This document shows, piece by piece, positions 17,240-27,164 of a DNA stretch of 64,000 nt. Made by a program: the position numbers and the translations under genes. Position 1 is the stretch's first letter, and the number at the start of each line of letters is the position of its first letter. The notes beneath the pieces were generated by a model that saw nothing but the letters and a program-made list of their open reading frames with translations, searched no databases and was not told the DNA's origin. This DNA comes from Rhizobium indicum (lineage in GTDB: Bacteria > Pseudomonadota > Alphaproteobacteria > Rhizobiales > Rhizobiaceae): assembly GCF_005862305.2 (NCBI RefSeq), contig NZ_CP054022.1, positions 868,001 through 932,000 on the forward strand, read 5' to 3'.

Positions 17240-18305
17240 AGAAGGCTTTCACTTCCTGCCAGACATTGTTGAAGGCTTCGCGCCGGTCGTCGGGAATGCC
17301 CGAGACAAAGGACGTCGTCTTCAAATATTCGGTCTTGTGTACCAGGCGGGTGAGATCGTCAGCAGGAAGTGCTGAAAGGGCTGCCGAATTCGACGAGGCG
17401 GGCGCCCCGATCTTGGTTGCCCATTCGACATAGAATGTCGGATCGATCATCCAGTTGACGAAGGCAAGAGCACCTTCTGGATTCGGAGCCGATGCCGGAA
17501 CACCGAGACCATCGACCCAACCGACGCCGCCTTCCTTAGGCACTACGAACTGAACCGGAAGTTTGGAAACGCGCTTGGATCGCACCGAGCCGCCCGACCA
17601 GAACAGCGACAGGTCGAATTCCTTGGCGGCGAATGACTTGTTCCACTGATCTTCCGTCGACCACAGCAACTTGACGTTCGGCTTGATCGATTTCAGCGCG
17701 GCGGTAACAGCAGCCAGATCCTTGGGATCGTTGATGTCCTGCCCGCTCATCAGCGCGCCAACGCCGACATTGATGATGGCGTCGTCGTCCATGGCAACAC
17801 GGCCCTTATAGGCCGGGTCGGCGAGCACCGCGTAACTGTCGGGAACGGTCATGCCTTCACGGATGGCAAGCGAGGTCATGCCCCAGACCCACGGAACGGC
17901 ATAACCCTTGCCATCCTTGCTGAAGTTCGGGTTGGCGCGCAGGGTCTCGTCGACTGTTGACGCGTTTGGAACCTTGCTGAAATCGATCGGCTGCAGCAGG
18001 TCTTCGGCAACCGCCTGGGCGCAACGCGCAGCGTTGAGGATAACAAGATCGTAGGCGCCCGGATTCGTGCGCATCTTGGTCAACATTTCCGATTCCGAGC
18101 TGTAGTAGTCATGGACGACTGTGATGCCCGTCTTTTCGGTGAAAGCCTTCAGCGACCAGGCTTCGTCGGTGCCGTAGCCCTGCCAGTTGAGGACCGTGAT
18201 GGATCCGGCCGAAAAGGCTTTCCGCGGCAAGGTGGAGATGCTGACGCCAGCAATCAGTGCTGCGGACATCAACTTCATTGTGTTGCGTCTGGTGAGTTCA
18301 GTCAT
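17229..18305 (-). CDS. Spermidine/putrescine-type extracellular solute-binding protein (PotD-like)
   Basis: A 358-aa periplasmic type II binding protein. The N-terminus TRRNTMKLMSAALIAG is a Tat-like signal with probable cleavage after A33. The mature part begins SITVLNWQGYGTDEAW and contains YDLVILNAA, AVPWVWGMTSLAI and the hinge sequence GVGWVDGLGVPASAPN. GAGGGG lies upstream of the ATG. As first gene of the leftward run it defines the imported substrate, which by family may be a polyamine, opine or small organic cation; sequence cannot decide. Confidence 0.87.
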   Translation of the reverse strand: MTELTRRNTMKLMSAALIAGVSISTLPRKAFSAGSITVLNWQGYGTDEAWSLKAFTEKTGITVVHDYYSSESEMLTKMRTNPGAYDLVILNAARCAQAVAEDLLQPIDFSKVPNASTVDETLRANPNFSKDGKGYAVPWVWGMTSLAIREGMTVPDSYAVLADPAYKGRVAMDDDAIINVGVGALMSGQDINDPKDLAAVTAALKSIKPNVKLLWSTEDQWNKSFAAKEFDLSLFWSGGSVRSKRVSKLPVQFVVPKEGGVGWVDGLGVPASAPNPEGALAFVNWMIDPTFYVEWATKIGAPASSNSAALSALPADDLTRLVHKTEYLKTTSFVSGIPDDRREAFNNVWQEVKAFYAE

Positions 18306-18386
18306 TGTGGCACCCCTCTTGAAGATACACAGTTATGGACCATCATGACCCGCGGTCATCGACCTCAACGGATCGGCTAGCTTGAA

Positions 18387-18402
18387 AACAAACAACGTGC
18401 CA
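18387..18402 (-). promoter_or_regulatory. Candidate sigma-54 promoter for the leftward transporter operon
   Basis: On the minus strand the sequence reads TGGCACGTTGTTTGTT, close to the -24/-12 consensus TGGCACG-N4-TTGCW, with the C of the -12 GC replaced by T. It would start transcription roughly 70 bases before the binding-protein ATG. No nearby sigma-54 activator gene is visible in the window, so this remains a motif-level call. Confidence 0.4.
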
Positions 18403-18416
18403 AAGCGCGCTCAATC

Positions 18417-18630
18417 ATTTGTATACATACTAAAAGCAGATGGGCATTGTCCGTGGGGCGCTGACGTCTCGGCGAAATGAAGCGCGCGCTGCGACGCAGC
18501 GGCACACCACCTCTGTAAGAGCAGCACATCACTTCACTGAGCGGCCGGCATGAATCCACGGATCTCCTGCAAGCTGTTCGTTCAACCCTCTGACTTTAGC
18601 ATCAGTCTTTTATTTTATATGTACACAAAC
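18417..18630. promoter_or_regulatory. Intergenic region with two TTTGTRTACATAY motifs
   Basis: Between the transporter operon and the upstream glycosidase stop (18306-18670) the motif TTTGTATACATAC occurs at 18418-18430 on the plus strand. A close copy, TTTGTGTACATAT, lies near 18617-18629 on the minus strand. They resemble operators of GntR or MarR type. No gene was found in this 365-bp stretch. Confidence 0.4.
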
Positions 18631-18670
18631 TATCCGTGAGGAATCGAGACCTGTCAAGCACTGCCTTGCT

Positions 18671-20908
18671 TTAGTGAGCGCTTGACGATGAAAAATAGAC
18701 GTCGAGCCGGCGATCCTCCGCGTGTTCAGCAATCATGACGCGTATTCCGTCGCCGCCCGACACATAGTTGATGTCCTGCCCGTTGATGCGGGCGGCAAGA
18801 ACATCGCCCAATGCCAAGCCTGGCAACTCGATGAAACCTGCCTCGGAGACCGGAGCAATCGTGCAGGCCACCCGCCCGTTGGCGAAGACGATGCGCGACA
18901 GCGTGGTGCGCAGATCTGTCTTCAGTGCTGCGCGCCCGTTCAAAGTCATCACCAGTGTTCCGGACTTGACGACCAGCTCGAGCGTTCCCGACGGCGAGAC
19001 CATAGGTCCGAGCACCACATCCCGGCCGGCATGGCCCATCGTCCATCCGGTCCACGGATCGAAGTCAACGATCTCACTGGCAGCCATCAGCGGCAGCATG
19101 GCGGCCCAGATGTAGAACGGATCGGTATCGCCCTGATCCATTGCCTCGCCGGTCACCGCGTTGTAATTTTCGGCGGCGATGCGATCGTAACGCCAGTTCT
19201 TCATGAACAGGTCGTAGCTCTGGCTTGCCAGCTTGCTCGCCTCCGCCACGAAACCGTAGCGCCGCAGGCCAAGCCAGACCATATAGTTGACGTTCGGCCA
19301 GATGCGCCCGCGCCAGTAGACGTTGTCGGCGAAGGCCGGACCGTCTCGCGTTGCGTTCGGCAGCACGAAATCGCCGCCGAAGGTTGTCTCGTCGCTCAGA
19401 TGCTCGAGCAGACGCGCCGCCTGCGCCGGCGTCGCGGCTCCGCACAGCAGCGGGTAGAAGCTGGTCGGCGACAGCGAGCGCACGAAACCGCCGCGCCGCT
19501 GGCGATTGGCGAAGATGCCGCGGCTCTCGTCCCAGAGCGTCTGCGAGATCAGCGTCCGCTGACGCTCGGCCAGAGCGGCGAATTCGCGGGCATCGTCATG
19601 CTTGCCGAGCACGGCGGCCATTTTCGAAAGCATCTCGGCATCGAGAGCGGCCGCGCAGTTGAGGCCGAGATCGAAGGTCGACAGCGTCCGGGTGACGGGA
19701 TCGTAGATCGCCTCGTCATGGGTCGCGGAATTGTCCATGCCGGTCTCGTTGCGCGCGGCAAAGGCCGTCCCCTTGTAGAGGCCCTCGCCCACGTCGGAGG
19801 TGCCGCAGGACAGCAGGCCGAAACCGTCCGGATCGCGGTTGTCCTGCCACCAGCGCCGATTGCGCACCAGCGCCTCGTAACTTGCCTGGATCATCGACCG
19901 CTCGCCGGTCCGCTGGTAGAGCTGCCAGACGACCAGTGCGCCGAACGGCAGCTGGCTGCGATCGACCCAGGCATCGTTGGAGGTGACGATGCAGGCGATA
20001 TTGCCCTGCGGGGTTGCGCCGGCCATCGCGGTCGCCATGTTCTCGCGCGCCAGATCGGCGTCGAACACGCCCGCAAGAAGGGCGGCGAAAATCTGGTCGT
20101 TGAACCAGACGGCGAATTTCCCGAGGTTCCAGATCCGGGTGACCGCCGTGTAGGAACGCGCGTTGGTTTCGTCCCAGATGGTGTTCCAGGCGACGACGTC
20201 GCGCATCGCGTCGAGCGCGCCCTCGAACACGCCGGTCTGCGCATCGGCGATTGCAGCTGGCGCGTCGGCGGCAAGGCATGCCTGCGCCTTGGCGATCGCC
20301 AGTTCGGCACTGTCGGCGACGCCTGCGGCATAGGCGCCCTGGCGCATCATCTCGAGATTGAAACGCAGGGCAATCAACGGCGCTTCGCTCCTGCGGGTGG
20401 CGGTATAGAAATAACCGTTTTCCTCGAAGTCGGCCCGCAGCGCGTCGATCGTCTCATGACCGGTGACGTGCACCGGCGCCTCGGCGGTCGCGACCGCCAC
20501 GAAGCGCGTTCCGACCTTCAGCAGCGTAATGTTGCGGCCCGCGTCATGGACCACCACTTCGCCGCCATCTGAGGAGATTGCCAGCGTCAGCCAGAATCGC
20601 AGTCCCCACTCGGCCGATACCTTGCCGTTCCAACTGCCGCGGATGGCGAAGGGGTCTGTCTTCGTCGTAGAAAAGGCGACCGTCGTGCCGCTGAGCTCGG
20701 TCTCCAGCTCGATCAGCGAGCCGTCGATGGTGTGACGGCCGAGGCGAACCATATCGCGTCGCGGCTCGATCGCGGAGGTCGTCTTGCTGCGGGTCGAATA
20801 GAGAACCGGTGTGATCCGCACGCCGAGCGGCAGGAAGACCATTTCGGCCGGCCGGTTGGACCAGCTATTCCAGGCACGCATCAGGGGTATCGTCGAATGT
20901 TGTAGCAT
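18671..20908 (-). CDS. GH63-like (alpha/alpha)6-barrel glycosidase
   Basis: A 745-aa protein without signal peptide. An N-terminal beta-rich domain (to about residue 210) precedes an (alpha/alpha)6 toroid with signatures of the GH63/GH37-like clan: ARSYTAVTRIWNLGKFAVWFND, RSQLPFGALVVWQLYQRTGE and the highly typical DNVYWRGRIWPNVNYMVWLGLRRYG. Acidic catalytic residues probably lie in the GMDNSATHDEAIYD block and near AENYNAVTGE. Relatives hydrolyse alpha-glucosides or mannosylglycerate. It follows the GH106-like gene by 17 bp and ends the leftward nicAB transcription unit. Specificity is not predictable here. Confidence 0.75.
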   Translation of the reverse strand: MLQHSTIPLMRAWNSWSNRPAEMVFLPLGVRITPVLYSTRSKTTSAIEPRRDMVRLGRHTIDGSLIELETELSGTTVAFSTTKTDPFAIRGSWNGKVSAEWGLRFWLTLAISSDGGEVVVHDAGRNITLLKVGTRFVAVATAEAPVHVTGHETIDALRADFEENGYFYTATRRSEAPLIALRFNLEMMRQGAYAAGVADSAELAIAKAQACLAADAPAAIADAQTGVFEGALDAMRDVVAWNTIWDETNARSYTAVTRIWNLGKFAVWFNDQIFAALLAGVFDADLARENMATAMAGATPQGNIACIVTSNDAWVDRSQLPFGALVVWQLYQRTGERSMIQASYEALVRNRRWWQDNRDPDGFGLLSCGTSDVGEGLYKGTAFAARNETGMDNSATHDEAIYDPVTRTLSTFDLGLNCAAALDAEMLSKMAAVLGKHDDAREFAALAERQRTLISQTLWDESRGIFANRQRRGGFVRSLSPTSFYPLLCGAATPAQAARLLEHLSDETTFGGDFVLPNATRDGPAFADNVYWRGRIWPNVNYMVWLGLRRYGFVAEASKLASQSYDLFMKNWRYDRIAAENYNAVTGEAMDQGDTDPFYIWAAMLPLMAASEIVDFDPWTGWTMGHAGRDVVLGPMVSPSGTLELVVKSGTLVMTLNGRAALKTDLRTTLSRIVFANGRVACTIAPVSEAGFIELPGLALGDVLAARINGQDINYVSGGDGIRVMIAEHAEDRRLDVYFSSSSAH

Positions 20909-20925
20909 GGATCTGTAACTTCCGG

Positions 20926-23610
20926 TCAGTTTGCCAGCTGGATAAGCTTCGGTGCGGCGGACAAGCCGCTCTTGTCGGCGGTGTCACCGAGATAAGGCGT
21001 GTTGATGTAGTAGCGATTTGCGGCCGTGTTGGCGACGCGCAGTTCCAGCGAATGGACGCCTGGAAGCAGCCGCCCCAGAGCAAAGCGATAGGGGCGCCAG
21101 CCTCTTCGATCGATCTGCCGGCCATCGAGCAGCGCCGCGACCACCGTGTGGACCTCGGGCAATTCGAGGACCCACTCGGCCTCATCGCCGATTTCGAGCG
21201 CCAGCCGATAAATGCCGGTACCGGAGAACCCGGCAAAACCCTGCGTTTCCCACCCTGCAACCACCGAGATCGGCACGAATCCCGCGTCAGGGTCCGGCGC
21301 GAAGCTCCAGCCGTCGACAAGCGATATCGCCCGAGGCGCGGCAAGCAGCGGCTGGTGCTCGAGATGGCCTCGCACGGTGGTCTTCTGCGTCGTCTTGCTC
21401 AGTCGAATGCATTGCACCTCCTGGGGCGCGAGCGCGACTGTCAGGTGGCTGAAGGCGGTTGCCTTTCCCACGTCTCCCGTCGTCGCGGACCAGACCTCGC
21501 ACGCGAAACCGTCGCCGAAGGAAATCTCACTGATGAGGTGCGATGCGCCATCGTTGAACAGCACGACCCGCCACCAACCAGCGTCCTCATACCCCACCCA
21601 TTGCCAGGGTCTGCCCGCGGAATGACAGGCAAGATCTGGACCCGATGACCGAAGCGACTGCAACAGAGCGGTGATGTCGTCTTTGCCGGGCATTCCTTCG
21701 AGATGGATCGACGGGCCGACGGCACGCCCCGCTGCGCCATCGCAGACGGTGGAGAGCCGCTCGCCTGAAGACCAGACAGCACCACCCGCCGCTTTGAAGA
21801 CGGCGAGCGTGTGCAAGGTCTTCGTCGTCTCGAGCACGGTGACGGACGGCAGAACGACAGCATCGAAAACAAGGCCGGACGCGCGCAGGCGGCCGTTCTC
21901 GATCGTAGCGGTCGCCAAATCGGCCTCGCTGACGAACATGAAGTCGCAGCCTTCTGCTAAGAGCCCTTTGCACCAGGCGCCGATATGGGTTGCATGGCTG
22001 TGGCGCGGCCCTTCTGCGAAAGCTGTATGAAGAGGATAAAGGATCGCAACCGGCGTGCGGGGCGTGGCCCCCTCGATGAAGGCGGAAATCCGTGCCGTCT
22101 CCTCGGCAAACAGATCGTGGTAGCTCCACCACGGCTCGAAATTGATGCCCGGCCCGAAATCGAAACGTGGATTGGAAAACGGCGTCGGATCGTCGTCGCG
22201 CCCGTCCGTCTGGTAGACGCCGTGCCAGAGGAACTGTCGGCTCCCGAGGCAGTGAAGCCGGATGGCCTGCGCCCGCATCGTCTCCAGGGTCAGTTCCCAT
22301 TGCCCGGCGGCACGCACGGGCGTTCGCTCGGCGCTGGCATAAGTTTCGACGACGCATCGGCTGCGACCATTCGAACGAGCAACGGAGTCGCCGAGCTTCG
22401 GCGCCAGCTGCGCCACGAAATTGTTGGAATCAACGGCCGTCTCGTGCCGGTAGGCATCGATGCCGAAGAAATCCACGGCAAGCGCCACCCTGGGGTCGAT
22501 GCTGGTAAAACCGCCGTTCAGCGACCACGAACTGACATGCGGCAGGATTTCGTGCCCAGTGAGGACGATCCCCCTGCCCTCGGCCCATCGGCGCAACGTG
22601 CCGGAGAAGGCCTCGTTCATCAGGGCCGAATAAGCGGCGTAGAATTGGGCGCGCAGCCGCAGGGTTTCAGGCCCGACGCCACGCACCAGCGCCATCAGGG
22701 CCCTGGCGAAGGTCTCTCCCGTGCCGCGCGACACGGCGTCCGGCAGGGTCGGCGCATAGAGCAGGCTGTTGCCGAGGTCACCGGAGATCTGGCTCCACTT
22801 GTAGAAACCCGCCGCCGGCTGGTCGTAGAATACGAAGCCGACGGGGTCTGGCACGAGAGCGCCAAGCGCCTCGATCAGCGGATCGAGTCCGACTTCGATG
22901 AACCGCTCCGCAGCCTCCGGCAGGAGATAATTGATCAGCCGCGAGGTCCTCGACCGGGCGCTGACGAACACCGTGAGCACCTGCCCCTCGGCGGGTACAC
23001 CGTCGAACGCATGGGTGCAGGATATTCCGTCGCTTTCGATGATGGATGTCCGCGCCGTGACATCGACCACCTGATCGAGGCTGTCGATGCCGACCGACGG
23101 ATGCAGCAGCGCTGCCTCGACGGTCCATTCGCACCACTCGACGATGCTGCCCTCATACTGCCACGCGACGATATCGGGGCCCATTGTCCGGGTGAACGGC
23201 GGATGGATGCCGCTGATCTCGCCCCGCGCCCCTCCCGAGGACGACCAGAACAGGTGGCGCTCGCGCAGGTCGTCGCGGTCCACGACCGTCCGGCCGCCGG
23301 CGTGACCGCTGATCCAGTTGTAATCGTCGTAGATCCCGAGCTTCAGGCCCAGCTTGCCGGCAATCCCAGCCGCAACACGATAGGCGTCCAGATAGGCCGG
23401 CGACAGGTAGTCATCGCGCGACATTGCGAGACGGGCCTGGATCAGGATCGTGCCGATCCCCTTCTGTTTGAAATCGGCGAGCTGCGCGTGGCAAACGTCC
23501 TCTGCCGGGATCGAATGCCAGAACCAGTAGGCCGACGGGCGAAACGCGGCTGTCGGGTTCTCGAACAAGTCGCGGCGGCCGATATCCTGCCCGGTTGGGA
23601 TCTGCTCCAA
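20926..23610 (-). CDS. GH106-like glycoside hydrolase (alpha-L-rhamnosidase-related)
   Basis: A large cytoplasmic protein of 894 aa with no signal peptide. The N-terminal barrel opens with PSAYWFWHSIPAEDVCHAQLADF and GLKLGIYDDYNWISGHAGG, typical of GH106/GH2-related glycosyl hydrolases. The C-terminal 150 residues form a galactose-binding-like module (GIYRLALEIGDEAEWVLELPE and LRVANTAANRYYINTP). Start is TTG at 23610, supported by AGGGAGAG just upstream; a methionine start is not available near the family N-terminus. It begins 11 bp after nicB, so it is probably cotranscribed with nicotinate hydroxylase, an unexpected association. Confidence 0.7.
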   Translation of the reverse strand: MEQIPTGQDIGRRDLFENPTAAFRPSAYWFWHSIPAEDVCHAQLADFKQKGIGTILIQARLAMSRDDYLSPAYLDAYRVAAGIAGKLGLKLGIYDDYNWISGHAGGRTVVDRDDLRERHLFWSSSGGARGEISGIHPPFTRTMGPDIVAWQYEGSIVEWCEWTVEAALLHPSVGIDSLDQVVDVTARTSIIESDGISCTHAFDGVPAEGQVLTVFVSARSRTSRLINYLLPEAAERFIEVGLDPLIEALGALVPDPVGFVFYDQPAAGFYKWSQISGDLGNSLLYAPTLPDAVSRGTGETFARALMALVRGVGPETLRLRAQFYAAYSALMNEAFSGTLRRWAEGRGIVLTGHEILPHVSSWSLNGGFTSIDPRVALAVDFFGIDAYRHETAVDSNNFVAQLAPKLGDSVARSNGRSRCVVETYASAERTPVRAAGQWELTLETMRAQAIRLHCLGSRQFLWHGVYQTDGRDDDPTPFSNPRFDFGPGINFEPWWSYHDLFAEETARISAFIEGATPRTPVAILYPLHTAFAEGPRHSHATHIGAWCKGLLAEGCDFMFVSEADLATATIENGRLRASGLVFDAVVLPSVTVLETTKTLHTLAVFKAAGGAVWSSGERLSTVCDGAAGRAVGPSIHLEGMPGKDDITALLQSLRSSGPDLACHSAGRPWQWVGYEDAGWWRVVLFNDGASHLISEISFGDGFACEVWSATTGDVGKATAFSHLTVALAPQEVQCIRLSKTTQKTTVRGHLEHQPLLAAPRAISLVDGWSFAPDPDAGFVPISVVAGWETQGFAGFSGTGIYRLALEIGDEAEWVLELPEVHTVVAALLDGRQIDRRGWRPYRFALGRLLPGVHSLELRVANTAANRYYINTPYLGDTADKSGLSAAPKLIQLAN

Positions 23611-23621
23611 CTCGTCTCTCC

Positions 23622-26600
23622 CTAGTGGCTTGCTGCCGTCACGCGTTGCATGGCTTTGGTCGTTTCCGTCCAGGCCGGCTTGTCGGGGGCGAAGCGCGCT
23701 CTCAGATAATCGGCGAGATCCTTGATCTGGCCGTCGTTCAGCGTCCGGCGGAAAGCCGGCATCGACATCACCTCCGGGGCTTGGCGGCCGGTCGTCTGCG
23801 CAAGGATTGCCGGCGCCTCGACACCGTTCAGGATTGCCTGGATGAGATTGTCAGGGGTCGCCGCATGAAGGTTGCTGTTGAGTGCCAGCGACGACAGGAT
23901 CGTGTTTCCAGAATGGCACGTGGCGCAGGCGCCATTAAACAGCCGCTCGCCCTTCGGCGAAATCCGCGCGGCGGAAGCCTTTGCCGCTTCACTCGCGGCA
24001 AGGGCGGCCTGGCTCTGCGCCTTGCTATCGGCGGGCGCCTCGTTGAGGCTTGCGAGATAGGTCGCCATGGCGCGAATATCGCTATCCGGCAGCGGCTGCA
24101 TGACCTCGACGACATGTGCCATCGGGCCGGCTGCACTGCCATGATCGCGCGAGTGTCCGGTGCGCAGATAGTCGTAGAAGGCATCGGCCGTCCAGCCGAC
24201 CGGGCCCTCGGCGAACGCATTCAGGGCCGGCGCCTCCCAGCCGTCGGCAAAGCCGCCGGAAAGCCGGGCGCTGCCGCTCTTTTCCGCGCCGAGCACATTG
24301 CGGTCCGTGTGACAGGCCGAACAGTGGCCCAAGGTCTCGACGAGATAGGCGCCCCTGTTCCACTGCGCATCGCGGGTCTCGACATATTTGAACGGCTCCG
24401 CCTTCAGGAACAGCGCGTTCCAGCCCGCCATCATCGCGCGGATGCTGTAGGGAAATTTGAGCTTCGTCTCCGGCGCCTTTTCGGCGACCGGCGCCTGCGT
24501 CATCATGTAGGCGTAGAGCGCCTGAAGATCGGCATCCTCGGCGCCCGCGAACGAGGTGTAGGGATGGGCGGGATAAAGATGATGGCCGTCGCGGCCCACG
24601 CCCTCGCGCATGGCCCGCTCGAAGGCCGGGTAGGACCAGGCGCCGATGCCGCTTTGCGCGTCCGGGGTGATGTTGGTGGCAAAGACGGCGCCGAACGGCG
24701 TGTCGAAGCGCCGTCCGCCTGCAAAGGGTGTGCCGTCATTGCCGACATGACAGACATTGCAGGCGCCGGCCGCCGCCGCCAGCCGGCCGCGCTCGATGGT
24801 GGCGGCGCTGTAGACGTTCGCGTTCGGGCGCTGGATGGTGCCGATCGCCGGGCGCCATGGCGAGGCCATGGTGACGATACCGGACAGAGCCGCGACGGCA
24901 CCGACGGCCGACAGACCGATGTTCCACCAGTTCCGCTTCTTGACGGGCGCGGCGGCCGACGGTTCGTCCGTCTTGATGTTCAACGCCGCCAGCACCAGTT
25001 CCGGCGTCAGCGGCAGCTCACGGAAGCGAATACCGGTGGCGTCGTAGACGGCGTTGGCAATGGCCGAGGCGCTGGGAACGGAGGCGGACTCTCCGACGCC
25101 GAGCGGCGGTTCGTCCTGCCGCGGCACCATTAACACGTCGATATCAGGCACCTCGGGAAAGGTGATCAGCGGATAGCCACCCCACTCCTTCGACTGCACG
25201 GCGGTCGACGAGAATTCGACCTTTTCCTTCAGCACCCGGCTGGTGGATTGAATGATATTGCCGTGGATCTGGTGGCGCACGCCATCCGGATTGATCATCA
25301 TCCCGGAATCCTGCGCGCACGTCACCTTGGTGACCGCGATCTCGCCAGTCTTCTTATTGACCGCGACATCGGCGACCCAGGCGGCCCAGGCGGCAGCTTT
25401 GCCCGGAAACGGCCCATGGATGTAGACGGCATAGGCGAACCCTCGCCCGTAGAGCAGGTCGCCCTCGCCGCCGAGCGTGCCCCATGTCGTATGCGATACC
25501 CAGTTTGCCCGTTCGGCCAGCGCACGCACTAGATCGACGGCGCGCGGATCGTGGAGGTAGCGAAGCCTGTACTCGACCGGATCGACGCCGGCCGCGGCGG
25601 CCAGTTCATCGACATAGCATTCGTGCGCAAACGTGTTGGGCATCGCCGACACACCGCGGAACCAAGAGGCGCGCGCGATCGGCGGCATGTCGTGCACGGT
25701 GACGCGGAGGTTCCCGTAGGCATAGGGCGGGATGGCGGTGCGATCGCCCATCTGCACGACGTCGGAGACTGGCGGCACCTTGCCGGTGAGGATCAAGGGA
25801 AGGGTCGGTGCCAGATTGGAGGGATAGCGGGTTTCGAAATCATAGGCGGACGGACCGCCCTCCAGGTCGAGACCGCCGCGCACATCCATGATCTGGGCGG
25901 CGCCCTTCGGCTCCCAGGCATGTTCCTGTTCGCGCGTCAGCTGGACCCGGACGGGTGCCTTGACGGCCCGCGACAGCAGCGCCGCGTCGGCTGTTACGTC
26001 ATCGGCGCAGTTGCGGCCGTAACAGCCGGCCGCCTCCAGCCGCTCGACCCTGATCTGCTCTTCCGGCATGTCGAGCAGCAGCGCCAGATCGCGGCGCATG
26101 GGATAAGGGTTCTGGGTTCCCGACCAGACGGTCAGCCCGGCGTCATTGTAATCGGCCACCGCGCAGGACGGGCCGATCGAGCCGTGCATCTGGTAGGGCC
26201 AGACATAGGTGCGGTTCATCGGCTGGGCGCTGCCGGCCAGTGCCATATCGACATTGCCGAGATCGGCAAGCTTGCGCGCGGTCGACGGATTGGCGCGCAG
26301 CGCCTTTTCTGGCGCGTTGAGATCCGGCCACTCGGGCGGCGCGCGCCACACGACCTTCAGGCTCTTCGCCGCCTCGATGGCGATTTCCTCGCGGGTCGCG
26401 ACCACGCCGACGAAATCGCCGATGGCGACGATGCCGACAAGCCCGCGAATATGCGCGACCGATGCCTCGTCGATCGAAATCAGGCTGTTTCCGACATGGT
26501 CGCCGTGATCGAAACCGGCATAGGGCGGCCGCACGACGCGGCCATGCAGCATGCCCGGCACGCGGACATCATGCACGTAGGTCCAGCGCCCCGTCGCCTT

Positions 26601-27164
26601 CTCGGGAATATCGACGCGCGGACGCGACGAACCGACCAGCTTGTAGTCCGAGGCCGGTTTCAGGGCCGCGTGCTTGTCGATCGACAGCCTGGCATGGCTG
26701 CCGGCGACGATGTCGCCGAAGCTCAACTGCCAGTTCTCGCCGCCGTCGGCACGGATGATGCCGTCTTCCAGCCTCAGTCGCTCAAGCGGCACGCCGACCT
26801 TCTCGGCTGCCTTGGCCAGCAGATGATGGCGGGCGGTGGCGGCGGCCTGCCGCAGCGGCACCGCGGTGATCTGGATCGTTTCGCTGGCGATGGTCGCGCC
26901 CTGGTCGGGTGCGGCGGAGGTGGTGCCAAGCACCATGTCCACATGCTCGAACGGCACGCTGAGTTCCTCGGCGACGATTTGCGCCAGGGAAGTTCGGATG
27001 CCTGTCCCGAGATCGACGTGACCGTTGAACGCGGTCACTCGGCTATCGGCACCCACCGCGATATAGAGTTCGGCCGCATCGCCGAGCAGTGCATCGTTGA
27101 CGATCAGCAGCGTGTCGGCGGCCGACATATAGGCCGATTTCGGCATTTGGCGGTGGTCGGTCAC
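23622..27164 (-). CDS. nicB: Nicotinate dehydrogenase large subunit (Moco domain plus three cytochrome c domains)
   Basis: An 1180-aa protein, close to the roughly 1190 aa of Pseudomonas putida NicB. The first 745 residues or so are the molybdenum-binding part of the xanthine-dehydrogenase family (NGHVDLGTGIRTSLAQIVAEEL, the PPLGVGESASVPSASAIANAVYDATG segment near its end). A membrane-anchor-like stretch (NIGLSAVGAVAALSGIVTMA) and three haem c motifs, CNVCH, CSACH and CATCH, follow. It hydroxylates nicotinate at C6 and passes electrons to the respiratory chain. GTG 27164 overlaps the nicA stop (GTGA) and has AAGGAGGT at ideal distance. Longer open frame upstream overlaps nicA and is spurious. 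Confidence 0.93.
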   Translation of the reverse strand: MTDHRQMPKSAYMSAADTLLIVNDALLGDAAELYIAVGADSRVTAFNGHVDLGTGIRTSLAQIVAEELSVPFEHVDMVLGTTSAAPDQGATIASETIQITAVPLRQAAATARHHLLAKAAEKVGVPLERLRLEDGIIRADGGENWQLSFGDIVAGSHARLSIDKHAALKPASDYKLVGSSRPRVDIPEKATGRWTYVHDVRVPGMLHGRVVRPPYAGFDHGDHVGNSLISIDEASVAHIRGLVGIVAIGDFVGVVATREEIAIEAAKSLKVVWRAPPEWPDLNAPEKALRANPSTARKLADLGNVDMALAGSAQPMNRTYVWPYQMHGSIGPSCAVADYNDAGLTVWSGTQNPYPMRRDLALLLDMPEEQIRVERLEAAGCYGRNCADDVTADAALLSRAVKAPVRVQLTREQEHAWEPKGAAQIMDVRGGLDLEGGPSAYDFETRYPSNLAPTLPLILTGKVPPVSDVVQMGDRTAIPPYAYGNLRVTVHDMPPIARASWFRGVSAMPNTFAHECYVDELAAAAGVDPVEYRLRYLHDPRAVDLVRALAERANWVSHTTWGTLGGEGDLLYGRGFAYAVYIHGPFPGKAAAWAAWVADVAVNKKTGEIAVTKVTCAQDSGMMINPDGVRHQIHGNIIQSTSRVLKEKVEFSSTAVQSKEWGGYPLITFPEVPDIDVLMVPRQDEPPLGVGESASVPSASAIANAVYDATGIRFRELPLTPELVLAALNIKTDEPSAAAPVKKRNWWNIGLSAVGAVAALSGIVTMASPWRPAIGTIQRPNANVYSAATIERGRLAAAAGACNVCHVGNDGTPFAGGRRFDTPFGAVFATNITPDAQSGIGAWSYPAFERAMREGVGRDGHHLYPAHPYTSFAGAEDADLQALYAYMMTQAPVAEKAPETKLKFPYSIRAMMAGWNALFLKAEPFKYVETRDAQWNRGAYLVETLGHCSACHTDRNVLGAEKSGSARLSGGFADGWEAPALNAFAEGPVGWTADAFYDYLRTGHSRDHGSAAGPMAHVVEVMQPLPDSDIRAMATYLASLNEAPADSKAQSQAALAASEAAKASAARISPKGERLFNGACATCHSGNTILSSLALNSNLHAATPDNLIQAILNGVEAPAILAQTTGRQAPEVMSMPAFRRTLNDGQIKDLADYLRARFAPDKPAWTETTKAMQRVTAASH

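Noticed and set aside
18722..20572. Open frame of 616 codons antisense to the GH63-like gene
   Set aside because: No domain and no ribosome site; the glycosidase on the other strand is full length with family motifs.
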